A DNA stretch of 64,000 nucleotides from CAVZLD01 sp963776055 (GTDB lineage Bacteria; Planctomycetota; Planctomycetia; Pirellulales; Pirellulaceae). Below, in pieces: positions 1-7,196 of the stretch; positions within the stretch are counted from its first letter, which is position 1, and each line of letters starts with the position of its first letter. The notes below the pieces were generated by a model that had not been told where the DNA came from, made no database searches, and saw only the letters and a program-made list of their open reading frames with translations. The stretch covers positions 788,079 to 852,078 of the forward strand of contig CAVZLD010000014.1 of the NCBI GenBank assembly GCA_963776055.1, in the 5' to 3' direction. The translations under genes and the position numbers were made by a program.

Positions 1-64
1 TCTCCTGATGGGGACAAAGAGAAGCGGGGCCTGGCGATTCGCGTCGGCAGGCCCCTCGCTGTTG

Positions 65-274
65 CTACCGGTTGGCTGCTGTAGCGTGTTGCCACAGCAC
101 AAGTGTGGCTTCATCGTCGACCTCAGAGTCAAGCCAACCAGCATCTTCGTCGATGGAGATGTCGTTGCCCTGAACCGTTACGATCTGGACGTTGCCGCCA
201 GCACAATGCAGGGGCGTGTCGTCTTTCATTCCTTCGGTTAAGCGACGGAATGTGCCAAGAGTTAATTCGCTCAT
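65..274 (-). CDS. Hypothetical 69-aa protein of phage-like module
   Basis: Small acidic protein starting MSELTLGTFRRL and ending WQHATAANR. I do not recognise a family. The ATG at 272-274 is preceded by a strong Shine-Dalgarno (aggaggt on the minus strand) that lies over the end of the upstream gene, so the two are translationally coupled. A longer frame upstream of this ATG is Arg-rich and antisense-like, and I discarded it. It is the last gene of the minus-strand cluster visible before the window edge. Function unknown. Confidence 0.6.
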   Translation of the reverse strand: MSELTLGTFRRLTEGMKDDTPLHCAGGNVQIVTVQGNDISIDEDAGWLDSEVDDEATLVLWQHATAANR

Positions 275-275
275 C

Positions 276-848
276 TCAAAACACCTCCTTCGCCTGCGAC
301 TGAGTACTCTCCCAGGGAGCCTGCGTCGGCTGTTGCGTTGGTTGCGTTTGCGGAGCCTGCTGCTGCACAGGCTGACCGATCGGCGGAGCGGGAGCAGCCT
401 GCGGAGGCGGTGCCTGCGGCGGGTAATCCCAAGGTGCCTGGGGCTGGGCCTGCGGCTGCGGAGGCGGTGCCTGTTGCGGCTGCGATGGCGGGGGCTGTTG
501 GTCACGAATAAACGTCGCGACTCGAGTCGATCCCGAGTCGGTCCCTTCGACCAGGACCATGCCAGTTACACCGACCAGCGGTTCGAAGGAGAAGCGTTCG
601 CCAGGTGCGATCTGCGATCCCTTCAGGGCTGTTGCCATCTTGGTCAAGGCGGACCGTGGCGACATCTTCTTGCCGCAGATCCGCGAGGCTTCTTGGCCAT
701 CGAACTCGCCACCGTTCACGCGAAACTTGACAGCCAGTGCCGGGCCGTACTTGTCCTCGTTTTCGGTAAACGGTTCGGTTCCGACGAAGGTGGCTCGGTA
801 TGAGCCGACCGGAACGCCACCCGATCCCATAATGAATTCTTCAGCCAT
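276..848 (-). CDS. DUF669-like putative phage ssDNA-binding protein
   Basis: 190 aa. The N-terminal ~115 residues form a compact beta-rich domain (GSYRATFVGTEPF, then YGPALAVKFRV, then a K-rich loop and ERFSFEPLVG) resembling phage DUF669/single-strand-binding-like proteins. The remainder is a low-complexity Pro/Gln/Ala tail ending in acidic/hydrophobic EVF, a layout like the disordered tail of SSB proteins. Start ATG at 848 has AAGGAG at good spacing and overlaps the stop of the upstream gene by 8 bases. The likely role is single-strand binding during replication or recombination of the mobile element. This is inference from pattern, without a family search. Confidence 0.6.
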   Translation of the reverse strand: MAEEFIMGSGGVPVGSYRATFVGTEPFTENEDKYGPALAVKFRVNGGEFDGQEASRICGKKMSPRSALTKMATALKGSQIAPGERFSFEPLVGVTGMVLVEGTDSGSTRVATFIRDQQPPPSQPQQAPPPQPQAQPQAPWDYPPQAPPPQAAPAPPIGQPVQQQAPQTQPTQQPTQAPWESTQSQAKEVF

Positions 849-1203
849 CGTTAGTCTCCTTTTCGTTCGAATTCAAAACCAGTTCGCACAACATTGACTC
901 GAGAACATCTTGGCCACAGGTGGTTTGCATCTCGACCCACCCAGCGTGCTCGTGACAGAGGGCCAGGAAAGCCTGATCCCGCTTCGCCATCGGGCGTGCC
1001 TTGATCTCCTCGAGTCGTCGATTCATCGACTTGACGCTTCCGATCATGTCGAGCAACACCGCTTCTGTAGTGCTGCCGCTTTCGTCCGCGAGCTCCTGCG
1101 AAGCCTTCTTGATCGTGCTCCGCAAAAACTCTCTGTACTCCGCTTGCACCTGATCGCTCGTCGACAGCGATCGCAGCAGGGCTTCCCTTAACTCAGGGCT
1201 CAT
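841..1203 (-). CDS. Hypothetical helical 120-aa protein
   Basis: Predominantly alpha-helical, charged protein beginning MSPELREALLRSLS. I do not recognise the family. The ATG at 1201-1203 was chosen because GGAGGTG stands just upstream and the start overlaps the stop of the preceding gene (ATGA-type coupling). The longer frame reaching 1407 would overlap that gene almost completely. Its stop overlaps the start of the ssDNA-binding-like gene by 8 bases. Four Cys residues in the last third could be structural. Presumed accessory replication/recombination gene of the element. Confidence 0.6.
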   Translation of the reverse strand: MSPELREALLRSLSTSDQVQAEYREFLRSTIKKASQELADESGSTTEAVLLDMIGSVKSMNRRLEEIKARPMAKRDQAFLALCHEHAGWVEMQTTCGQDVLESMLCELVLNSNEKETNDG

Positions 1204-1517
1204 TGGTGCACCTCCATTTCGAATTCTGGGAACAGCGATTGAGTTGCGTAGAGCGATCGCCGTTTCTGCTTCTGCTTTTCGTTCTTTCGAACGGCGACGA
1301 TGTCGCGTCGCATTTCCCAGTTCGACAGCAACGCAATCCGCGGATGTCGCGTCGCCAGGATCTGCTGAACCGAATTCACGTCGGCATCGGTGAAGTAGTC
1401 GCAGCAATAGCCCCGCGACTCTTCGACTTGGCGAATAACATGCTTGGCTTCAGACTGCGTCAGGCGGACGCCGTACATTAGCCAGCAATAGCCTTTGAGT
1501 CGGCGGTCTTTACGCAT
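1200..1517 (-). CDS. Hypothetical 105-aa protein of phage-like module
   Basis: Starts MRKDRRLKGYCWLMYG and has a basic C-terminal half (KNEKQKQKRRS). No family recognised. The ATG at 1515-1517 has GAAGGAG upstream. It overlaps the following gene by 4 bases and the preceding one by 8 bases, so it sits in a continuous translationally coupled run. The repeated Tyr/Cys residues in the N-terminal third (YCWLMY, YCCDYF) are unusual, but no metal-binding pattern is clear. Confidence 0.55.
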   Translation of the reverse strand: MRKDRRLKGYCWLMYGVRLTQSEAKHVIRQVEESRGYCCDYFTDADVNSVQQILATRHPRIALLSNWEMRRDIVAVRKNEKQKQKRRSLYATQSLFPEFEMEVHQ

Positions 1518-1800
1518 GGGTCGCTCCTTCCGTCTGCTGTTGAAGGTCTCTGTCTTGCCAGTTCATCCGTACAAAGGTTTCGCCCACTACTTCGCCGCCA
1601 GCCAAGCCAGCCGCAGAGACTTTGTCTACGTTGGACAGAACGCGATCGAGTCGATGACAATCGGGCTCCGTCAGGTTTTCTTTCAGCAAGACCGACATCG
1701 CGTAGATCGTGTCAATGCAATCAATCACGTCAACGAACAGCGAATCGAATTCGCAAAGGCTGCGATGCAGCGTCGCGATCATTTCCTGCTTCTCACTCAT
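1510..1800 (-). CDS. Hypothetical 96-aa helical protein
   Basis: Begins MSEKQEMIATLHRSL and is largely helical. I do not recognise the family. The start at 1798-1800 follows CAGGAGG and overlaps the stop of the excisionase-like gene by 4 bases (ATGA). A longer in-frame extension to 1920 was rejected because it lies over that upstream gene. It ends over the start of the next gene, consistent with one polycistronic message for the whole module. Confidence 0.55.
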   Translation of the reverse strand: MSEKQEMIATLHRSLCEFDSLFVDVIDCIDTIYAMSVLLKENLTEPDCHRLDRVLSNVDKVSAAGLAGGEVVGETFVRMNWQDRDLQQQTEGATHA

Positions 1801-2021
1801 TCCGCTCCTGCCTCCTGTTGTTGATTGGTCATCCACTCCTGCAGTGCCGCTTTGTAGAAGCGGTATTGTTTGCCGCACTTGAAAAAAGGGGGGCCATCGC
1901 CTTGCTGGATCAAGTCCCACAAGGTTCTGTCACTGATCCGCAAGTAGCCCGCAGCCTCAAGCGTCGTAAGAACCTCCTGGTCTGGATCGGGGGGCGGTGG
2001 AAGCGGTTTCGGGATCTTCAT
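1797..2021 (-). CDS. Excisionase-family helix-turn-helix protein
   Basis: 74 aa. Residues ~18-65 contain the MerR/excisionase-type winged helix signature: LTTLEAAGYLRISDRTLWDLI, then QGDGPPFFKCGKQYRF, then the recognition wing and a final helix. Such small proteins act as recombination directionality factors or repressors in prophages and integrative elements. I prefer the ATG at 2021 over a GTG three codons upstream because AAAGGAG then lies 8 bases before it. First gene of the coupled run 2021-65. Its presence supports reading the region as a mobile element. Confidence 0.75.
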   Translation of the reverse strand: MKIPKPLPPPPDPDQEVLTTLEAAGYLRISDRTLWDLIQQGDGPPFFKCGKQYRFYKAALQEWMTNQQQEAGAE

Positions 2022-2104
2022 GTCGATCACTCCTTTAGCTGTGAGAGTCGGAACGGAAACAACACAATGGGAGGCCGCCAGCGACGGCCCCGCGTTGTGC
2101 TGTC

Positions 2105-2365
2105 TCAGTCGTCAAGAACGCCAGTGATACGGCGGACGTCTTTCTGGACTCGCGACAGCGTCTTCTCGATCCTGAAAAGCTTGTCGAGGATCATGTCGAC
2201 TTCCGCGTCGGCCACTAGGTCGCGTTGGCCATGCTCCGCGAACACTTTGTTCATCGATTCGAAGCAAGCGACGCTCGCCCTGCTGATCGACAGGTCGACC
2301 TTGTTAAGCGACTCGCGGACCTCGCGAACCTCGGAGAACGGAACGGCGGCTGTTGCAGTAGCCAT
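2105..2365 (-). CDS. Hypothetical 86-aa helical protein
   Basis: Starts MATATAAVPFSEVREV and is almost entirely amphipathic helix (heptad-like hydrophobics through DLSISRASVACFESMNKVF and DKLFRIEKTLSRVQKDV), so probably a coiled-coil oligomer. No family recognised. The start at 2365 has GAGGT 8 bases upstream. It lies 83 bases upstream of the excisionase-like gene on the same strand and probably belongs to the same transcription unit. Confidence 0.5.
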   Translation of the reverse strand: MATATAAVPFSEVREVRESLNKVDLSISRASVACFESMNKVFAEHGQRDLVADAEVDMILDKLFRIEKTLSRVQKDVRRITGVLDD

Positions 2366-2596
2366 GGGGAAAACCTCGCTTTCAGAAAACCACTTGCCAC
2401 CGCGTCCGCAGGACTCAGTGAATCCCGCTCGCGGCGTTGTGGCCGTTTTAGCGAAGTGAAAAGCGAAGAAGAAACCTGCGAGATAACTTGCAGGAAACTT
2501 AGAAGGGGGTTCTGGTGATTTCCCCGAAGATCGTCGCCCTACAAAAAGTTTCGGGATAGATAGCTGCCGCGTTCTATCTTGCGATCTTTCCTGAAA

Positions 2597-3034
2597 CTAG
2601 AAGGGTGGCTTGTACGATTGCGGCAGCCAATGGGCCTTCGTTCGCCTAGCGTTTTCGAGTGTCGCCTGCATGACCGATCGCTTGCCGAACCGATCCTTTA
2701 GAGTTCGATCCTTTTCGCGGATCAGCGACCACAACGCGTCGGCAGGGACATTCTTTCGCTTCGGGAAGTCCTTCAGGTATTGATCGGCCCAGTAGAGCAC
2801 CCCAGCCCGAGCCCTGGCTTCCTTCGCGTCGATCAGTGGCCCAGGGTCTTTGCGACTACGCTCCACCCGTTGCGAGCCACCTGTGTCGGATGAGTTAGAG
2901 ACAGGGCGGAGTTCCCCAACATTGGTGGGCGCGGTTTCACGGTTAGTACAGTTGGTTAATCTATCACGGGCACGTCTCACGGGAGAGCGGCCAGCGAGCC
3001 TTTCCAAGGCATCGCGCCAGCCGCTGGATCGCAT
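2597..3034 (-). CDS. Hypothetical protein, possibly truncated by IS3 element
   Basis: Open frame of 145 aa, bounded upstream by an in-frame stop at 3050-3052 close to the left end of the IS3 element. The C-terminal ~80 residues (from DAKEARARAGVLYW to LPQSYKPPF) look like a real, charged helical domain, while the first ~60 look less protein-like. It could be the 3' remnant of a gene interrupted by the IS, with the other side at 4370-4417, or an independent small gene with a later start. No family recognised. Confidence 0.4.
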   Translation of the reverse strand: MRSSGWRDALERLAGRSPVRRARDRLTNCTNRETAPTNVGELRPVSNSSDTGGSQRVERSRKDPGPLIDAKEARARAGVLYWADQYLKDFPKRKNVPADALWSLIREKDRTLKDRFGKRSVMQATLENARRTKAHWLPQSYKPPF

Positions 3035-3129
3035 CCTCGTTTTGGGTGTCTAACAGCTTCCCCATCTTGACTCTGCTCACAAGCAGAATTCTTGTGCGCG
3101 GACTTGTCGTTTTATTTTCCATGGTCAGG

Positions 3130-3948
3130 CTACGCTGCCGCTTGCTCAAACTGCTCCGGGCTGAGATAGCCCAAGGCAGAGTGACGACGGCGCGTGTTGT
3201 AAAACAGTTCGATGTACTCAAAGACGCTTTGTCGCGCTTCTTCACGAGTGGCATAGGACTCGTGATAGATCCGCTCCTTCTTCAGCGTGGCGAAGAAGCT
3301 TTCCATCATCGCGTTGTCCCAGCAGTTGCCTTTGCGACTCATGCTGCAGGTGATGTTGTGATCCGTCAGCAGGTCCTGAAACGCCCCACTGGCGTACTGA
3401 CTGCCGCGATCGCTGTGATGCAGCAGCGAGCCGCCCTCGTCGGGACAACGTCGCCCCAAGGCCATCCGCAGCGCATCGATCACCAGGCTCGTTCGCATCA
3501 AGTGGCTCATCGACCAGCCAACCACCTTGCGCAAATGCGCGTCGAGCACGACCGCCAGGTACAGCCAGCCCTCCAGCGTCCAGATGTAAGTCAAGTCGGC
3601 CAGCCAGACACGATCCGGCGTGTCCTGCTCAAATTCGCGATTGAGCACGTTTTCAGCCAGCGGCAGCGAATGCGCCGAATCGGTCGTGACCTTGTATTTC
3701 CTCCTCGTCTTGGCGGCCACACCATGCATGCGCATCAGCCGGGCTACGGTGTTCTCACTACAGCGATTACCACGCGCCACCAGCTCTTCGTGGACGCGCG
3801 GACTGCCATACGATTTCATATCTCGGTCCGCGTGAATCGCTTGGATCTCTTCGATTAGTTTCCGATGATGCTGTGACCGTTCGCTTTCCGGTCGGGAGCG
3901 CCACGCATAGAAGCCACTGCGCGACACTTCCAGCACCTCGCACATCAC
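3130..3948 (-). CDS. IS3-family transposase OrfB (DDE integrase)
   Basis: 272 aa from the first ATG. It carries the HTH_21 segment (SRSGFYAWRSRPESERS) and the rve integrase core with all three catalytic acidic residues in context: ADLTYIW, HSDRGSQYAS and NAMMESFFATLKKE. The frame is open upstream of the ATG to the A7G slippery site at 4025-4032, giving RERKELRFEFIQKHREEWP. The active product is therefore probably an OrfAB fusion made by -1 frameshifting, as known for the family. It ends SALGYLSPEQFE, typical of the C-terminus. Confidence 0.92.
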   Translation of the reverse strand: MMCEVLEVSRSGFYAWRSRPESERSQHHRKLIEEIQAIHADRDMKSYGSPRVHEELVARGNRCSENTVARLMRMHGVAAKTRRKYKVTTDSAHSLPLAENVLNREFEQDTPDRVWLADLTYIWTLEGWLYLAVVLDAHLRKVVGWSMSHLMRTSLVIDALRMALGRRCPDEGGSLLHHSDRGSQYASGAFQDLLTDHNITCSMSRKGNCWDNAMMESFFATLKKERIYHESYATREEARQSVFEYIELFYNTRRRHSALGYLSPEQFEQAAA

Positions 3949-3992
3949 CTTAATCGGCCATTCTTCACGATGCTTCTGGATAAACTCGAACC

Positions 3993-4304
3993 TTAGTTCT
4001 TTTCGTTCGCGAAGAAGGCCGCCGCTTTTTTTAAGATGTCGCGCTCCATTCGCAGCCGACGATTCTCGGCCCGCAGCCGTGCGATCTCCATCCGTTCGTC
4101 CTCCGTGAGGGTCGTGTCTTCATGCTCCGCTTCGAAACGTTCCTTCCAGGTCCGGAGCAGATTGGGATGGATTCCCAGGTTCCTGGCCGCTTCCGAAATC
4201 GACAGCTGCTGATCCAAAACGAGCTTCACGGCCTCGCGTTTGAATTCCTCACTGTGCGTTCGACGTCGTTGCTTCGGTTTCGATTGGGCTTTCCGTTTCG
4301 CCAT
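3993..4304 (-). CDS. IS3-family transposase OrfA (HTH)
   Basis: 103 aa. A basic N-terminus is followed by the IS3/IS911-type helix-turn-helix (FKREAVKLVLDQQLSISEAA, then LGIHPNLLRTWKERF) and a leucine-zipper-like C-terminal helix (EIARLRAENRRLRMERDILKKAA). It binds the element ends and multimerises with OrfAB. The A7G run lies within the ILKKAA codons, where a -1 slip enters the OrfB frame. Complete, with no obvious lesion. Confidence 0.92.
   Translation of the reverse strand: MAKRKAQSKPKQRRRTHSEEFKREAVKLVLDQQLSISEAARNLGIHPNLLRTWKERFEAEHEDTTLTEDERMEIARLRAENRRLRMERDILKKAAAFFANEKN
4025..4032 (-). other. A7G programmed -1 frameshift site of IS3 element
   Basis: Minus-strand AAAAAAAG inside the end of orfA. 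Shifting -1 here continues without a stop into the orfB frame (LLRERKELRF and onward). This is the standard slippery motif of IS3-family elements. Confidence 0.75.
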
Positions 4305-4369
4305 CTGGCTTGCTCCTCAAGAGAATCATACACTCTTGTCTGAGCGCCTACGATTCCTGGGGAACTCCA

Positions 4370-4417
4370 CGATTTATCTAACTTCAGTTTGCTTCCGAAA
4401 AGTTTTACATAGGCCAC
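4370..4417 (-). pseudogene. Possible 5' stub of phage-type gene cut by IS3
   Basis: Immediately outside the right IS end, a minus-strand GTG-started stub reads AYVKLFGS before running into the element. I recall an (A)YVKLFGS start from planctomycete phage-type hypothetical proteins encoded in such modules. The stub would be the beginning of a gene interrupted by the IS. The match is short and no ribosome-binding site is obvious, so this is tentative. Confidence 0.3.
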
Positions 4418-4562
4418 GCTGGCGGCTGTATCGCTCTCACTTCAACGAGTGCTTTACAACCACAGTGACGCGGGGGCGATGGCCACTGCGGTTGCGAAGA
4501 CTTCGACGAGCCTGCCAACATTTAGTCGCGAACTGGCGGTTGTGATGGCCGACCAGAAGTCG

Positions 4563-5312
4563 TCAAAGGAGCGTTTTGACGAATTGCCTCTGCCGTCGCC
4601 AAAAGACTAGGCTCATCATTCCCAAACCCAGCAGTAGGCCGGACGACGGTTCAGGAACGAATCGGAATTGCGTAATGGGTCTGGTGAGAATCGTCGCACC
4701 ATGCGTCGCCTGCCAGAAGGCGTTATATGCGGTGCCTGCGAAACCATCGGGTGTTGTGGCCCAATCTGTAGCACCACGCGTTTCGGGTCCTGTCTGCGTC
4801 ACTATTTCAACAATGAGGTTTCCTTGACTCGGGTCATAGAAGAACGGAGTCGTATACGCATACTCATCGCCAAAGGGATTCGGTCCACCGGCAGGGCCAG
4901 AGATGGGATAGTTGAGATCGACGCTACCCTCCAAGACAGTAACTGAACTTTCCCCCAAGTTGATTCCGAAGTTTGGTGAGATGGTACTTAGGTTTGTCGT
5001 TGAAAGCGTCACTTTGACGTCATTGAAAGAAGTGGGAACCTCTTCAGACTGGCTCGCGTCTGCACGGTACGCATGCCCGACAAGCCAAGCACCTCCCTCT
5101 GGAACGGTGTCGAATCCCGATGCCAGATAGATATGCTGTCTTCGGAAACCAGCGGTTGATACACCAGAGGAATCGTTTCCTTCCCTATTCTCCAAGTGGC
5201 TTGGGACGACGACGGTTAATTCCTGTCCAATCGATACGCCGGCTTCCATGTGGATCAAACTGACTGTTACGGCTACCAACACGGCCAATTCGCAAGGAAA
5301 ACGTTTCATCAT
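4563..5312 (-). CDS. PEP-CTERM sorted exported protein
   Basis: 249 aa. N-terminal signal peptide (MMKRF, then a hydrophobic stretch to about residue 30), a ~190-aa beta-rich extracellular region without a recognised domain, and a C-terminal PEP-CTERM anchor: VPEPSS at about residue 217, a hydrophobic helix, then WRRQRQ. The family is exported and processed by exosortase; no exosortase gene is in this window. Start ATG at 5312 has GGAGG 5 bases upstream. It sits between the IS3 element and an integrase-tail remnant, so it may be cargo of the accessory region. Confidence 0.85.
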   Translation of the reverse strand: MMKRFPCELAVLVAVTVSLIHMEAGVSIGQELTVVVPSHLENREGNDSSGVSTAGFRRQHIYLASGFDTVPEGGAWLVGHAYRADASQSEEVPTSFNDVKVTLSTTNLSTISPNFGINLGESSVTVLEGSVDLNYPISGPAGGPNPFGDEYAYTTPFFYDPSQGNLIVEIVTQTGPETRGATDWATTPDGFAGTAYNAFWQATHGATILTRPITQFRFVPEPSSGLLLGLGMMSLVFWRRQRQFVKTLL

Positions 5313-5525
5313 CTGGTCCTCCGATCGTGGTCAGAACGCTGGTGACTCTCAACAGAATGTTCATGCCTTCTGCAACTGGATAACTCGGCCCTGCACACAG
5401 CGTCGAGCTCGGTTACAGCGTCGCCAGGATAACACGTCGGCAAAATGCCAGTGAAAAGGTGGGGTTTGGCTTTCTCGCGTCGCTGGCCCGTTGGGGCAGC
5501 GGTGGTGATATGGTTACAGGCCGCT

Positions 5526-5705
5526 TCAGCGAGCTGAGGAGACGTCGCCGCGAACAAGAGAAACGATTCGCTGGCGATTCATTTTCGATAGGTGAGGCCA
5601 AGCGTCGATGACGGCCTGCAGGTCAGCGTTGGCACCACATGCTGCACCACCCTTGGCGAAAGTCGCCGAATTCGTCGGGGAATCCGATGATGTTCGGTTT
5701 CCCCT
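5526..5705 (-). pseudogene. Remnant of integrase C-terminal tail
   Basis: The minus-strand frame ends with ADLQAVIDAWPHLSKMNRQR and a short basic tail. From memory, this D-x-x-AWP-x-L pattern occurs at the extreme C-terminus of planctomycete tyrosine recombinases and companion small proteins. No catalytic residues or N-terminal part are present; upstream, the frame runs into the next gene. I read it as a leftover end of an integrase gene beside the mobile module. A similar tail-like frame is found at 37388-37624. Confidence 0.4.
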
Positions 5706-5725
5706 AGGGGGTACCTTCGACCGCC

Positions 5726-6121
5726 TCATGGATGGCATCGACAGAAACTCGGTGCCGGTTTCAGGACGCCGATCAGGAACTGCTCTACGGCTTCGCTCGG
5801 CGAGACTTGACCGTCGATGACGAACGGCTGAATCCCATGCTGGCGGAGATCTTCCGCGGCACGCCAGCCCATGCCGTAGCTGAGCACGGCGGAACAATCT
5901 TTCAGGGCGGCGATGATCCGCGAATGGCTGGGGTGCTGTTTGTGATGGTGGCCGCCGGTCTCGTCACCGCACTCGCCGCGGGCGTGAGCCGTGAACGTAT
6001 TGGAACGGACCGAACTCGGGCCCGGTGTCCCATCGATGATGTCGAACACGATGAAGGACTGTGACCGGCCAAAGTGGTGAGAAATCGAGACTCCATCGGC
6101 GGAAGCGACGGCAATTTTCAT
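5726..6121 (-). CDS. NifX/NifB-like dinitrogenase cofactor-domain protein
   Basis: 131 aa with the fold pattern of the dinitrogenase iron-molybdenum cofactor family (PF02579): MKIAVASADGVSISHHFGRS at the N-terminus, a His-rich loop (GGHHHKQHPSHS), then IIAALKDCSAVLSYGMGWRA and GIQPFVIDG. These small proteins bind iron-sulfur clusters and occur widely outside nitrogen fixers. The start at 6119-6121 is supported by AAGGAG; the in-frame extension to 6232 lacks family similarity. It follows the DUF134 gene by 71 bases on the same strand, a common pairing. Confidence 0.85.
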   Translation of the reverse strand: MKIAVASADGVSISHHFGRSQSFIVFDIIDGTPGPSSVRSNTFTAHARGECGDETGGHHHKQHPSHSRIIAALKDCSAVLSYGMGWRAAEDLRQHGIQPFVIDGQVSPSEAVEQFLIGVLKPAPSFCRCHP

Positions 6122-6192
6122 GGGTTGCTCCTTGATCCGTTGTTCTGTTTTCGGGTACCGAGGGTCCGGCGTGCTTGGGCGAGCGGAGGGCG

Positions 6193-6741
6193 TCAGGACG
6201 AACGCCCCTTCCGCCGCCGGCGCTGCTGACATTGTCGACCGGTACCCGTGGTAATCGCCGACAATCGCGTCTGCTTGCGATTCGCGGTTTGGCGACCGTC
6301 CGATCCCCGACGCTTCGGACGGGAGGAAGACGGGGGCTCAATCCGGTGGAATTGCCTGCTCTGGCAGTGCGGGCAATCCGTCGGACGGCCCGTGCCGATC
6401 GGCCGTTGCCAGCACTGACCACAGTCTTCGCACTGGAATTCGCGCTGCGGCGCCACCTCCACAAAGCCCCCCTCGATCCTCAGCGCCCAGCCTTGCGTCA
6501 GGGCGCACGCGACTTTGCGGTGGGCCTCGTCCAAGACGCGACCGAACGTCCGACGGGAGATCCCCATCTGCTCGGCTGCTTGCTCTTGGTACAGCCCCTC
6601 GACGTCCACCAGCCGGAGGGATTCCAGTTCATCGACGGTGAGAACCGTCTCCTGCAGCGATCTCGTGGGTACGCCGGCCGGCTTGAAGTAGGTGCAGTCC
6701 GGCGCAAGGCCCACTCGGCGACATTGCTTTGGTCGTGGCAT
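6193..6741 (-). CDS. DUF134 DNA-binding protein
   Basis: 182 aa beginning MPRPKQCRRV, the classic start of DUF134 proteins. A sigma70 region 4-like helix-turn-helix follows (VDELESLRLVDVEGLYQEQA, then MGISRRTFGRVLDEAHRK). A Cys-rich zinc-ribbon-like segment (CEDCGQCW and DCPHC) and a basic tail follow. It is probably a transcriptional regulator of its own operon with the downstream NifX-like gene. A good promoter with an internal palindrome lies 34-61 bases upstream of the start. The basic tail from ~residue 145 is longer than usual. Confidence 0.85.
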   Translation of the reverse strand: MPRPKQCRRVGLAPDCTYFKPAGVPTRSLQETVLTVDELESLRLVDVEGLYQEQAAEQMGISRRTFGRVLDEAHRKVACALTQGWALRIEGGFVEVAPQREFQCEDCGQCWQRPIGTGRPTDCPHCQSRQFHRIEPPSSSRPKRRGSDGRQTANRKQTRLSAITTGTGRQCQQRRRRKGRSS

Positions 6742-6774
6742 AGGCGGTGTGTCTCCGAAAGTCTCCGGTGATCG

Positions 6775-6802
6775 ATTATGCGCATATGGGCGTAACTGTC
6801 AA
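6775..6802 (-). promoter_or_regulatory. Sigma70-type promoter with palindromic operator, DUF134 operon
   Basis: On the minus strand, TTGACA (perfect -35, 6797-6802) is followed after 16 bases by CATAAT (-10, 6775-6780), 34 bases before the DUF134 ATG. The perfect 10-bp palindrome TATGCGCATA (6777-6786) overlaps the -10. It is a natural candidate operator for the HTH protein encoded downstream. Confidence 0.65.
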
Positions 6803-7196
6803 GTCGATTCCTCCTCCGCCCGGTTCGTCATCTCCATCTTCCGCGAGCGATTGTCTGCCAGCCCAGCGCCTCGCTCCATCCTCAGCTCAGTCCGATGTTC
6901 GCATCCACGACGAACGTGATGTCGCCCCCGTTGGGCAGCCTGTCTCGCTGCGGACCTCGCCTCCGTTGCTTTACGAAAACGAGCAGGATCCGCAGCGCGA
7001 AGAAGGTCGCGGAACAGAATGTCCGCCGCAGCAGGTGGATCCGGAGCCGTGGACTGCTGTTGGGATCCGGGGTATCGGGCGGGGAGCAGTGGCCGGGACT
7101 TTCCGCGTCTTCCATGTGGACCACGATTCTCGACCGGAAAGCGAAGGTCTCGCGAAATCGAAGAGGCCCCCGGCTTGTCGTTGGATGGGTGACAGA
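6803..7196. other. Intergenic region, no gene recognised
   Basis: About 390 bases between the stop of the DUF1559 gene and the DUF134 promoter. Several short open frames exist on both strands, but none has a convincing ribosome-binding site or recognisable protein. One minus-strand frame contains a short hydrophobic stretch (FALRILLVFV) without other support. Confidence 0.5.

Larger units (their letters stand above)
3047..4369 (-). mobile_element. IS3-family insertion sequence
   Basis: Two overlapping-phase transposase frames (OrfA and OrfB) with an A7G slippery run between them define an IS3-family element on the minus strand. The right terminus is probably the TGGAGTTCCCCAGG sequence (minus strand) ending at 4369. 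The left end is less certain: a partial match, cttcccca, lies near 3057-3064 and a TG start at 3047 is possible. I could not identify a clear target-site duplication, so the left boundary is approximate. Both frames are intact, so the element may be functional. Confidence 0.7.

Noticed and set aside
5313..5525. Short minus-strand frames upstream of the first PEP-CTERM gene
   Set aside because: Small, overlapping in several phases, no start signals; taken as the promoter region of the PEP-CTERM gene.
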